Shown in pieces: positions 42,210-50,933 of a stretch of DNA of 64,000 bases. Numbering within the stretch: position 1 is the first letter of the stretch; each line of letters begins with the position of its first letter. This DNA is from Accumulibacter sp036625275 (GTDB taxonomy: Bacteria; Pseudomonadota; Gammaproteobacteria; Burkholderiales; Rhodocyclaceae): contig NZ_JAZKUD010000001.1 of assembly GCF_036625275.1 (NCBI RefSeq), positions 186,001-250,000 of the forward strand. The letters run 5' to 3'. The position numbers and the translations under genes are program-made. Below the pieces are notes generated by a model. That model was not told the origin of the DNA, searched no databases, and saw nothing but the letters and a program-made list of their open reading frames with translations.

Positions 42210-43724
42210 ATGAATGAACAACCCATCAGCCAGCGGCTCAAGTGTGCCTCGATCGGGCTGAGCGTGCTTTCCCTGGTCCTGCTCGGTGCATGCGGCAAGC
42301 AGGTGGAGCCCCAGGTCGACCGTGTTGCTGCGGAAACCAAAGCAAAGCTTGAGGCGGAAGCGAAGGCGGTCGAAGCGGCGGCGCAGGAAGCCGAAGCACG
42401 GGTGATTGCCATCGAGAGCTACGTCTACGCTTATCCGCTGGTTACGATGGAAATGACGCGCCGCATCATGACGAACGTGGAGGCACCGCAAGGCTCGCGG
42501 GCTCCGATGGGGCACTTCGTCCGGATGCGCAGCTATCCCGACGCGTCGTACCGCGATGTCACGGCGCCGAACGCTGACACGCTCTACACGACCACCTGGA
42601 TCGACGTATCCAAGGAACCCTGGATACTGAGCCTCCCGGACATGAAGGACCGCTACTTCCTTTTCCCGATGCTCGACGGCTGGACCAACGTGTTCCAGGT
42701 GCCGGGCAAGCGGACGACGGGCACGAAGGCGCAGACCTACGCCATCACCGGTCCGGGCTGGTCGGGCGAATTGCCCGCTGGCGTGACCGAGTACAAGGCA
42801 CCGACGGGTCTGGTCTGGATTCTCGGGCGCATCTACAGCACCGGTACCCCCGAGGACTACAAGGCGGTTCACACATTGCAGGACAAGATCTCGGTCGTGC
42901 CTTTGTCTGCCTACGGGAAGCCCTACTCGCTGCCTCCTGGCACGGTCGATCCGGCCATCGACATGAAGACCGCCGTGCGCGAGCAGGTCAATGCGCTCGA
43001 TCCCACCGCGTACTTCAAGCTCTTCGCAGAACTGCTCAAGACCAATCCGGCGGTCGCTGACGATGCCCCGATGCTGGCCAAGCTGGCCAAGATCGGCATC
43101 GTTCCGGGGCAGGATTTCGACGTCGCCAAGCTGGATCCCGCCGTAGCCAAGGGCCTTGCCGGGGCGCCCAAGCCAGCTCAGGACCTGATCATGGACTGGA
43201 TGAAGGCCGGTATCGTGGCGGGCGACATGAAGCTCGAAAACGGCTGGCTGTTCACGACGAAGACGGGCCTGTACGGCACGAATTACCTGCAGCGTGCGCT
43301 CGTCACCGCGATCGGCCTCGGCGCCAACCGGCCGGAAGATGCCGTGTATCCGACTTCCACGGGACCGGACGTTGCCGCCAAGTACGACGGCGAGAAAAAG
43401 TATGTCCTGCACTTCGAAAAGGGCCAACTGCCGCCCGTGAACGGCTTCTGGTCACTGACGATGTACGACGCGGACTACTTCTTTGTCGACAACAAGCTGA
43501 ATCGCTACACCCTGAGCCAGCGTAACAAGCTCAAGGCGAATGCGGACGGATCGGTCGATCTTTACATCCAGAACGAATCGCCGGGCAAGAGCCAGGAATC
43601 GAACTGGCTACCGGCACCCAAGGGTGGCTTTGTCCTGATGATGCGTCTGTACTGGCCGAAGGAACAGGCGCCGTCGATCCTCGATGGCAGCTGGAAGGTT
43701 CCCGAGGTCAAGGAAGCGTCCTAG
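42210..43724 (+). CDS. DUF1254/DUF1214 lipoprotein
   Basis: The protein has 504 residues from the ATG at 42210, with aaggag eight bases upstream. A signal with lipobox (LSVLSLVLLGACGKQ) shows a lipoprotein, followed by a charged helix (AAETKAKLEAEAKAVEAAAQEAEAR). The DUF1254 part contains YVYAYPLVTMEMTRRIMTN, TAPNADTLYTTTWIDVSKEPWILSLPD, and RYFLFPMLDGWTNVF. The C-terminal DUF1214 part has NGFWSLTMYDADYFFVDNKLNRYTLSQR. No enzyme activity is established for the family. A rho-independent terminator follows the stop. Confidence 0.9.
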   Translation: MNEQPISQRLKCASIGLSVLSLVLLGACGKQVEPQVDRVAAETKAKLEAEAKAVEAAAQEAEARVIAIESYVYAYPLVTMEMTRRIMTNVEAPQGSRAPMGHFVRMRSYPDASYRDVTAPNADTLYTTTWIDVSKEPWILSLPDMKDRYFLFPMLDGWTNVFQVPGKRTTGTKAQTYAITGPGWSGELPAGVTEYKAPTGLVWILGRIYSTGTPEDYKAVHTLQDKISVVPLSAYGKPYSLPPGTVDPAIDMKTAVREQVNALDPTAYFKLFAELLKTNPAVADDAPMLAKLAKIGIVPGQDFDVAKLDPAVAKGLAGAPKPAQDLIMDWMKAGIVAGDMKLENGWLFTTKTGLYGTNYLQRALVTAIGLGANRPEDAVYPTSTGPDVAAKYDGEKKYVLHFEKGQLPPVNGFWSLTMYDADYFFVDNKLNRYTLSQRNKLKANADGSVDLYIQNESPGKSQESNWLPAPKGGFVLMMRLYWPKEQAPSILDGSWKVPEVKEAS

Positions 43725-43778
43725 CCGGGTGCCCGGGCCGGTCGGCTGCCGCGTCTGCCGCTGAAGGACTCTGAAGAC

Positions 43779-43808
43779 AAAAAGCCCGCCATCCGGCGGG
43801 CTTTTTCT
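43779..43808 (+). terminator. Rho-independent terminator after the lipoprotein gene
   Basis: The sequence aaaaagcccgcc - atcc - ggcgggcttttt forms a hairpin with a seven-base GC stem and a run of T, about 55 bases after the stop codon at 43724. The A run upstream makes it symmetric, so it may also stop transcription from the other side. Confidence 0.88.
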
Positions 43809-43834
43809 TGCCGCGTGGGCGCATTTGAAATCAG

Positions 43835-44038
43835 GTGCTGCCCCGTGCAATCGTGATCCAGAGGAAGACCCAGCGACCTGTGCAGTTCGAACTGACCGAG
43901 CCGACGAGAGCAGCCGTCACCGCGTGGCTGGAAAAGTCTCAGCGACGCGGTGACCAGTTTCTTTTCCCAAGTCGGGTGGCAAAGTCGCTGCATGTCTCGA
44001 CTCGGCAGTACGCAGGGATCATGTCGGACGCGTGCTGA
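43835..44038 (+). pseudogene. Fragment of a tyrosine-recombinase (phage-type integrase)
   Basis: The 67 codons read AIVIQRKTQRPVQFELTEPTRAAVTAWLEKSQRRGDQFLFPSRVAKSLHVSTRQYAGIM. This is the part of an integrase catalytic domain with the Q-R-P-V-x-F-E and D-x-x-L-F-P-S-R patterns seen in this group; neither end is present and no catalytic Tyr remains. It marks past mobile-element activity next to the gene at 44370. Confidence 0.65.
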
Positions 44039-44369
44039 CGGCCATCAAGAGACGTAGCGACTGCGAAAAATCGTCAGGTTCGAACGACGGGTAACTGATC
44101 CCTAAGCCGCCATCAATTGCTCGAGTCGTCAGTCTCTTGGTCGGCCTTTGCTGCCGTTGGCCTGTCGCGTTCAATCGGGCGGCAATGTTCGCTTACCTGT
44201 CGTTCAGACGTGAGAGGGTTCGAACGGCAGCTTACCCTATAGCGAATGCAAACAAGCGACCAAGCGAGGCCGCTGGCCTTTCGCCTAGGCAGCGCGTACC
44301 TTAGAACGCACCCCTACAGTACTGTATCTCGATCTCACGAATGAATGCCAATGCCTGCTGGGCTTTGCC
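44039..44369. other. Space left of the large nuclease-like gene
   Basis: These 330 bases hold no gene. The left copy of the inverted repeat (44151-44236) lies here. Confidence 0.45.
44151..44236. repeat. Left copy of inverted non-coding repeat
   Basis: Read on the minus strand it goes ggtaagctgccgttcg, tgaacgacaggtaagcg, attgccgcccgattga, and acaggccaacggc. The plus strand at 48109-48195 has the same blocks in the same order with scattered changes (about 70 percent identical by eye). The two copies point toward each other around the 1117-residue gene. Related blocks are common beside mobile DNA. Confidence 0.7.
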
Positions 44370-47300
44370 CTACTTGTCCGACCGGTCCCGCTTTCGCGCC
44401 ATCGCCTTGAGCACCGGCGCGTCTGTGATCCCGTCCGGAATGACTGGGATTTCGTCTACGTCTAATGCCACCATGTCGGAATCATGCTCACCGATTTTCC
44501 AGGCAGGCCGGACATAGATATGCCCCTTGAGCAAATATTGCTTCGACTCCAAATCAGGCACCTCGCTAGGCTTATCAGGCAGTTTGACTGGCATGAGGTA
44601 GAACGCGCCGTATTTATCGAACTCCTTCAGGAAGCCATCGAGATTTTTGGTGGTTTCCGGGGTCATCCAGTTAACGCGCGACACTAGGGTGAAAGTTTTG
44701 CTGGTTCCAGGCATCCGCTCAATTCGGTCGATATTGGGTCCAACGATAACAGCATAGTGAGTCGGATTTGCCTTCGAGACTCCAGTGATGATCGCGATAC
44801 GCAGATAATCGTCCATGTCTGCCTGCCCAAACCGGGCGCTCCACTCCGCAAAGATTCGTGAAGCCGCCTCCATATTTCGGAACATTAGCCCCATGACGGG
44901 CGGCGCTGATCCCGACCAACCATAGAGGGTGCCGCCCCAACCGGCCTGATCCCAGATCGGCACGTTGATGGGGGACAGCACCTGTCGCTCGGTGTGCTTT
45001 TGCTGAGACGTATCCATCAGTTCCTTCGGTGGCGGCCCTTCACCTCGCTTGGCAGGCCCCTGGGGTGAAGAACTCACCGCAGCCGGCGTAGAGGGCCGCC
45101 AGTATTGATCCCGCAGGCAGTCGTACCACTTGTCGTCGGCATCGATCCAGTCAGTCAGGCGCACCTTGGCGTCGCCTCCAAACAGGTTTCTGCCGATCGC
45201 GAGGACATTGCCAAGCATGGTGGCGCGAGCAAGGCCGCGCTCGTCCCCGGCGATCCGCGTCATCCATTCCTCGGGCGAGCGGATAATGAAGCAGCGGGCG
45301 GCGACCATCGCCGTGGTTTCGCACAGAAAGTCAGTAAACTTCGTCAGAGCTTCGGCGTTATCAAAGGTGACGCTCTCGCCAGTGAGCACCTCGGCGTGGA
45401 CGCCAGCGGTGCCTTCGACCCAGTCAAAGGTCGGCCCGGTGGTTTGTTCCTTGACCTTACGCAGACAAATCACAGTCCGTTCAGCATGGGGAAGCAGGTC
45501 TTCCTCATCGCTGGTCGACAGGAATGCTTCCATGGCCCCCAACAGCGACTCCGAGACGCCGACCGATGTGGGATCGTTCGGGCAATCGATGACGAACTCG
45601 GCACCCAATATAATCGACCGAAGCGTTGTTCGGGGGCCCTCGTTCAAGGTCGGCTCGGCTGGCATGTCCTGGCGAGCCGGGTGGTCCTGCCATTTCTCGA
45701 AGAAATCGTAGAGTTCGGCCGAGGTCTGTAGTTCATTAGGAAAGGCCTCTTCATTTGCGCGCTTTTCGTGTCCCAAGGCGTACAGGACGGCCGTTCGGGG
45801 AAGGTCGAGCCCAAGCCTCTGCAGTGCGTCGGGCAGTTGTTCCAGCGTCGACAAGCGCTTGAAAGGAACATTCAGGAAATGCATGCCGAACACGGCGTGC
45901 ATGGACATTGTCTCCTCGAGGCTTCTGTCGTCGCCTTCGTCATCCTCTTCGAATTTCACCAAGTTGGCGCAATACCGTGTCCAGACTAGCGATTGAAGAA
46001 TCTGTGGAACTCGGCCTAGCTGCAGTTCGATCCAGGTCAGGCGCCGGAGCAAACGGTATGCGATCAGCGGCAACTCACCTTCCGTAATCAGCATGCGAAA
46101 GGCTCGCTCGATCGCGACCAGGAGTTTGTTGCGCGCTGCCCAGAGCAAGCCCGCCTCTTTGTACGCGTAGCTCCCCGCGGCAAGGGTTAGGATCAGCTCG
46201 CGCTGATACTCCTCCTTGATGAACAGTTCCTCGGCGCGACCAATCCAACGGATGGCCTCATAGGGTTTGCCGTTTTTGAGCTTTTGAAGTCCACGGGCTT
46301 TAAACGAATCCCCGGCTTCGCCATCACTGATTCGCTGGCGCTCAATATCGACGACCACCTCATAAAGGCTGTCAAACCCGGGGCTGTCGAACATCTCGCT
46401 CATTTCATGAACCATCGAAGACAAGGATTCGAATGGGAACTGCCCGAGTTGCTTCGATTCCCGTGCGATCGTCTCGAGGTCGGTCCAGATGCCACCGACG
46501 GCACTTAAATCGCGGGCCCTCATGAGGTCAGTCAGACGCGCAAAAGTCCTGAGCATGCGCGCGAACAGCGCGTTGTTCGGACGCGCAACATCCGCTTCAA
46601 GCAACTCCAAGTGCTTGACCAGCGCGGCCTGCCTATCATCGACCCTCGTTTTGTCCTTGGGCAGGACGCCCCGCTCGTCGATGCCCAGCAGCAAGTGGTT
46701 CAGGTTTAACAGGCGCTCCTGGTCCTGTGCCTCTTGCGACCGCAGGACAAAGCGCTCGACTTCTTCGTAGAGCCGCAGGAACTCCGCGTAGTCCTCGAAC
46801 CACCAGTGAGCCGTCCATGCGCGGTGATAGGCAATGCGCAACTGCTGCTGCGGGAAGGTGAGTTCCTGCGCCAGCCGATCAGCCATGGCAAATCGGCTCT
46901 CAACTTCGTGACGGGGTTTGTCGAGCGAACGCGCGAGCTTCGCGGCGCGAACACAATCTTCGATCAGTTGGTACTGTGCGCCCGCGTAGCGCGAAGGGTC
47001 TGATATCTGCGCATCCAGCTCGTCTAAGTCCGTGAGGCGCTCCGTGTCTTTCGGTCCAAGCCGAGCCTTCCGATCGGTGGAGGCGTTGTCGATCTGGAGG
47101 GCTGAGATGGCGAGCGGCAGGTGCCCATGGCTGTAGACGCGATCGACAAGCCAACTTTTGTCGACAATGTGGACGGGGATACCGATCTTCTTAGTCAGCG
47201 CATCCTCTGCACTAGCCCGCGATTTATCGCTGACAAACTGGTTCGTGAAGAAATAGATTCGCTTGTAGTCGCGCTGGGTCGAAAGAATATTTTTAACGTC

Positions 47301-47723
47301 AGATTCAAGTTTCGGTTTCCATGCCTTTTTTGCGCTGAAGGCGAATGCCCACCGCTCTGATCCGCCCGAGGGCTCACCGAGCCACCAGTGGTTGGAAATC
47401 TCCTGTGCGACAGGATACGTTTCTGAATCGACCTTACTATCACCGCCGCCCGTGGGCCCCGTTTGCACTCGCAAGTTGGGGCAAATCTCTTTCTCGGCGA
47501 TCAGCCTGCAGAAATGCTCGAACTGATACTCCTCCTTCCGAGCGGTCAAGGTTTCTAGGTGATATTCAAAAACAGGCCGTGCGAGAATGGGACGCTCTTC
47601 AACGACACTGTCCGAGAAAAGGTCGGGATGCCTGGAGCGCATCAGCTCTCGTGGGCTCGGGAAATTGTTAGCCATTGTCTGGCCGACTCGGAAGCCCTCC
47701 GTGATTTTGTTTGCAGCGCCCAT
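44370..47723 (-). CDS. Large protein with predicted PD-(D/E)XK-type nuclease N-terminus
   Basis: This protein has 1117 residues from the ATG at 47723, with aaggag about 11 bases upstream. Residues 68-150 look like a restriction-endonuclease fold: YQFEHFCRLIAEKEICPN, TGPTGGGDSKVDSETYP, then SERWAFAFSAKKAWKPKLESDVKNI, giving acidic residues at 95 and 99 and Lys132/133. RIYFFTNQFVSDKSRA and GIPVHIVDKSWLVDRV follow, as in such fused nucleases. Residues 200-880 are helical with a TPR-like feel (GKPYEAIRWIGRAEELFIKEEYQ). The C-terminal 240 residues are unrecognised. It is flanked by inverted repeats and an integrase remnant. I infer an undescribed or poorly described single-gene defence protein. 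Confidence 0.72.
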   Translation of the reverse strand: MGAANKITEGFRVGQTMANNFPSPRELMRSRHPDLFSDSVVEERPILARPVFEYHLETLTARKEEYQFEHFCRLIAEKEICPNLRVQTGPTGGGDSKVDSETYPVAQEISNHWWLGEPSGGSERWAFAFSAKKAWKPKLESDVKNILSTQRDYKRIYFFTNQFVSDKSRASAEDALTKKIGIPVHIVDKSWLVDRVYSHGHLPLAISALQIDNASTDRKARLGPKDTERLTDLDELDAQISDPSRYAGAQYQLIEDCVRAAKLARSLDKPRHEVESRFAMADRLAQELTFPQQQLRIAYHRAWTAHWWFEDYAEFLRLYEEVERFVLRSQEAQDQERLLNLNHLLLGIDERGVLPKDKTRVDDRQAALVKHLELLEADVARPNNALFARMLRTFARLTDLMRARDLSAVGGIWTDLETIARESKQLGQFPFESLSSMVHEMSEMFDSPGFDSLYEVVVDIERQRISDGEAGDSFKARGLQKLKNGKPYEAIRWIGRAEELFIKEEYQRELILTLAAGSYAYKEAGLLWAARNKLLVAIERAFRMLITEGELPLIAYRLLRRLTWIELQLGRVPQILQSLVWTRYCANLVKFEEDDEGDDRSLEETMSMHAVFGMHFLNVPFKRLSTLEQLPDALQRLGLDLPRTAVLYALGHEKRANEEAFPNELQTSAELYDFFEKWQDHPARQDMPAEPTLNEGPRTTLRSIILGAEFVIDCPNDPTSVGVSESLLGAMEAFLSTSDEEDLLPHAERTVICLRKVKEQTTGPTFDWVEGTAGVHAEVLTGESVTFDNAEALTKFTDFLCETTAMVAARCFIIRSPEEWMTRIAGDERGLARATMLGNVLAIGRNLFGGDAKVRLTDWIDADDKWYDCLRDQYWRPSTPAAVSSSPQGPAKRGEGPPPKELMDTSQQKHTERQVLSPINVPIWDQAGWGGTLYGWSGSAPPVMGLMFRNMEAASRIFAEWSARFGQADMDDYLRIAIITGVSKANPTHYAVIVGPNIDRIERMPGTSKTFTLVSRVNWMTPETTKNLDGFLKEFDKYGAFYLMPVKLPDKPSEVPDLESKQYLLKGHIYVRPAWKIGEHDSDMVALDVDEIPVIPDGITDAPVLKAMARKRDRSDK

Positions 47724-48419
47724 CTTGTCACACTCTCCTTGCACAAATTTGATGTATTAGGGCGCCGTGAGGCACAAACCGCTAATAGCCTCGTGATAAG
47801 CTTCTGATGAATTCATACCGTCAGTCACGACATGGCGTCGAAGGGCTTTTCATGGCCGCCCGTACTCATTGAACATCTTACCCCATGGTACACTGGCGCC
47901 GGCTTGGCTACGATTATTGAGGTTCCCTCGCAGGCTGCAATCGAGCACATTGCTGACGTCCCTTGGGACGTCTCCCAAGGGCAGTTCTGGCCGAGGTGCC
48001 GACAGGGTCAGTTTTCAGCGAACGGTAGCTTGAAGATCAGTAAGCTGCCAGAGGACTTGAAAAGGTCATCAGTCTCTTCTGGGTCGGGAGTGCGCATTCG
48101 CCAGAAAGGCAAGCTGCCGTTCGCGACCTATCAAGGTTGAACGGCAGGTAAGCGGTAGATTGCTGCCTGATTGAGCTACACAGGCCAACGGCCGTTATGG
48201 CTGATAGGCGGTCGTTCGCAGTGGTTCCTTGATCGCCTCTCAGTGATTGTTGGCATCCTCTCGCCTTGCCACGGGAATTGAGCGTCAACTCCTCACGTCT
48301 GCAGGGCACCTCGCGCCGCAATTCACGACGAGTGGCTGGAAGGATTGGGCTGGCTCGTTGAGCGTTACGGTGCTTGCCGATGACCGGATGACCTGCCTGC
48401 TGAAGCTTCGTCAGCTACC
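47724..48419. other. Space right of the large nuclease-like gene
   Basis: In this 696-base stretch I see no convincing gene. It contains the right copy of the inverted repeat (48109-48195) and a short cccttgggacgtctcccaaggg hairpin near 47960. Confidence 0.45.
48109..48195. repeat. Right copy of inverted non-coding repeat
   Basis: The plus strand reads ggcaagctgccgttcg, tgaacggcaggtaagcg, attgctgcctgattga, and acaggccaacggcc, matching the minus strand of 44151-44236 in order. The gene at 44370-47723 lies between the two. The copies have diverged, so this is not a recent event. Confidence 0.7.
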
Positions 48420-49378
48420 CGGCGCATACACCAGCTCGGGAACCACCATCTCCCACGATTCGCCTTGCGCGTTGATCCGGGACCGGTATGCCCCGCCACG
48501 TCCCGCGGTCGGCGCACATGAATGGCGGCGACGCGGGCTTCGATACCGTGCATGTGGGTTTCCGGTTCGAAGTGCTGCGACAGCGCGCCGACGTCGATCC
48601 CTTGCGCATCGCACAATCGCCAGCCCCCGGTCGATGTTTGGCGAAGCGCGATCCGGTTGCCTGCGGTGAGTGCGGCCAGTGCCCGGTGAATGGCGTGGCC
48701 GGGGGGATGGCGTGCGGCAAAGTCGAGGTCGATCTGTCGCCAGCCAAGGCGCCGATGGCGACGTGCCAGTTCGGGCGGCGGCGTTGGCAGCGGCGTCGCG
48801 TGGCGACGCAGGAAGGCCGGCGAGTCGGACGGCCCTCCTGGCAAAGCATCGAGCCAGGCCTGACCGCGATCGAAGCGCGCCAGCGCCAGCGTCTTGCGGG
48901 TGCGTGTCATGGCCACGTAGTACAGGCGGCGCGTGGCGTCCGCATCCTCGTTGGCGCCGCTTCGTAGCCAGTCGCCATCGAGGACCGCGACGTGATCGAA
49001 TTCGAGACCCTTGGCCCGGTGCGCGGTCAGCAGCAGCAAGCCGGTCTGCCGACGGCGCGCTTCCCGGCTCCACTCGGCCAACCAGTCGAGAAAATGGTCG
49101 AGCGGCAATTCGGCGTCACCGACATCGAGTGCATACTCGGCCACCGCTTCGCGCAGATAGCTCCACCAATGGGCGTCAGGCCGACCCTCGGGCTGCAGTG
49201 CCAGCCACTGCCGGATCGTTGGCAGGTCGATCAGCGCACTGTCGCGCGTTCGCAACCAGCCGATCATCGCCTGCGTTTCGCGCAGAGTCCAGAAGCCGCT
49301 GCGGTCTTCATCGGCCTGCTGCACCGGCATACCCTGCAGTTCGCAATAGCTGCGCAGCGGGTCGAGTGAGCGCCAGTT
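48420..49378 (-). pseudogene. Diverged partial duplicate of the RecQ-UvrD gene 3' end
   Basis: The stretch reproduces codons for about residues 1392-1722 of the giant helicase (50934-56102) almost throughout: GNWRSLDPLRSYCELQ, TGLLLLTAHRAKGLEF and LYYVAMTRTRKTLALARFD. Scattered substitutions separate the two copies, and a 21-base insert (with DSSSHSLSD) is found only in the intact gene. The duplicate has no start and no upstream helicase part, and near its end a one-base difference shifts the frame, so the true C-terminal GESWEMVVPELVYAPG appears in a different frame. It is a dead copy that abuts an antiporter fragment. Confidence 0.88.
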
Positions 49379-49387
49379 GCCCGGCGC

Positions 49388-49730
49388 CTTCCTGGCGGGA
49401 GCGATCATGGACACCGAGTGGTTCGATCAGGAGCGCATGGACCTGTTGCGCCACCATGTGCTGCTGGTCGTCATGCCGGTCTTTTTCCTGAGCACCGGCC
49501 TGCGCACCAACTGGACGCTCGGCGGTGAGGCCGTATTCGTCGCCGCCGGCATCCTGCTCGGCGTGTCGGTCAGCGGCAAGCTGCTCGGCGCGCACCTTCC
49601 TGGCCGCCTGCCCAACTGGGCACCGGGCGAGGCCAGCATCATCGGCTGGCTGCTGCAGACCAAGGCGCTGAGCATGATCATCGTTGCCAACTGCGTCAGA
49701 TCTGCCCCGACGACCTGCCCCATGGCGCAA
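49388..49730 (+). pseudogene. Fragment of a cation/proton antiporter (CPA2/KefB-type)
   Basis: The open frame gives AGAIMDTEWFDQERMDLL, LLVVMPVFFLSTGLRTNWTL, and APGEASIIGWLLQTKALSMIIVAN, the characteristic helices and membrane motifs of a Na+/H+ or K+/H+ antiporter. Both ends are missing: on the left it joins directly to the helicase duplicate (at ccagttgc|ccggcgcc), and on the right it dissolves into non-coding sequence before the Fic gene. Confidence 0.75.
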
Positions 49731-49796
49731 AGTTACGTTCTGCGCGCTTCTTGGGCCTGTGTTGAAATGGGTGTAATTGGATGTAACATTGTCGGC

Positions 49797-50846
49797 ATGA
49801 TCGCCTCGCATGCCGTCCAGATAACCCCGGAAACCCTCAGTCTCGTCGCCGAAATCGATGAGTTCAAGGGAGCGTGGCGCGCGCTCGGTACGCTGGCGCC
49901 GGATCGGCTGGCCGCACTGCGGCGGGTCGCCACCATCGAGAGCATCGGTTCATCCACCCGCATCGAGGGCAGTAGGCTGTCCGATCGCGAAGTCCAGCGC
50001 CTGCTGTCCAATCTGCAGATCAAGTCTTTCGCCACACGGGACGAACAAGAGGTAGCCGGCTACGCCGAGGTCATGGAACTGGTGTTTTCGTCCTGGCAGG
50101 ACATCGCGCTGACCGAGAACCACATCAAGCAATTGCACCGTGATCTCCTGACCTACAGCGAGAAGGATGCATGGCATCGAGGCAACTACAAGACGACTGC
50201 CAACAGCGTAGTGGCCTTTGCTGAGGACGGGAAACAACTGGGCGTCGTCTTCGCCACCGCGACGCCATTCGACACGCCATCCCTGATGGCTGAACTGATC
50301 ACCTGGTTCAACGCAGAACGTCAGGCGGGACAGCTTCACCCCTTGCTGCTCATCGGTATCTGGATCGTGGTCTTCCTCGAGATCCATCCATTCCAGGACG
50401 GCAACGGCCGGCTCAGCCGGGTTCTCACAACCCTGTTGCTCTTGCAGGCCGGGTATGCCTACGTGCCTTACAGCTCGTTGGAAAGCGTAGTCGAGCAAAG
50501 CAAGGAGGCCTACTACCTGGCCTTGCGGCAAACGCAAGGCACGATCCGTACGACTTCGCCGAATTGGCAACCGTGGCTGACGTTCTTCCTGCGCACGCTC
50601 GCCGAACAGGTCCGTCGTCTCAATCGCAAGGTCGAGCGTGAGAAGCTGGTACTGGCCTCGCTACCTGAACTGTCGCTCCAGATCGTCGAGTTCGCACGTG
50701 AGCATGGCCGCATCACGATGGGCGATGCGATTCGACTGACCGGCGGCAATCGCAACACGCTCAAGCAGCATTTCCGGGCGCTGGTGGAGCAAGGCCGCCT
50801 GGGTCAGCACGGCGCCGGCAGGGGCGTCTGGTACGAGTTGCGATAG
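49797..50846 (+). CDS. Fic-family protein (predicted AMP- or NMP-transferase)
   Basis: Fic enzymes usually transfer AMP from ATP to Ser, Thr or Tyr of target proteins. The 349-residue protein has the complete active-site motif HPFQDGNGRLSR at residues 197-208. Upstream, SSTRIEG at 52-58 matches the inhibitory helix motif (S/T)xxxE(G/N) of class II Fic proteins, so it should be self-inhibited. The C-terminal 75 residues look like a winged-helix domain (GDAIRLTGGNRNTLKQHFRALVEQGRLGQHGAGRGVWYEL). The assigned ATG at 49797 begins MIASHAVQITPETLSLV. It lies between the antiporter fragment and the helicase end. Confidence 0.9.
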   Translation: MIASHAVQITPETLSLVAEIDEFKGAWRALGTLAPDRLAALRRVATIESIGSSTRIEGSRLSDREVQRLLSNLQIKSFATRDEQEVAGYAEVMELVFSSWQDIALTENHIKQLHRDLLTYSEKDAWHRGNYKTTANSVVAFAEDGKQLGVVFATATPFDTPSLMAELITWFNAERQAGQLHPLLLIGIWIVVFLEIHPFQDGNGRLSRVLTTLLLLQAGYAYVPYSSLESVVEQSKEAYYLALRQTQGTIRTTSPNWQPWLTFFLRTLAEQVRRLNRKVEREKLVLASLPELSLQIVEFAREHGRITMGDAIRLTGGNRNTLKQHFRALVEQGRLGQHGAGRGVWYELR

Positions 50847-50933
50847 GGGTAGATTCAATCCCTGGCGTTCGCCACCAAAAGCAATTTTTCGCAACTCAGG
50901 GTCTACGACGAGCCTCTCCGCGTGGTGGGCGTG

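Noticed and set aside
43835..44369. The integrase fragment and space near 44100 considered as an attachment site or tRNA end.
   Set aside because: No tRNA-like cloverleaf or direct repeats matching a known attachment site could be seen.
47832..48140. A 102-codon plus-strand frame beside the large nuclease-like gene, tempting as an antitoxin or partner gene.
   Set aside because: There is no ribosome-binding site, no family resemblance, and the end lies inside the non-coding repeat.
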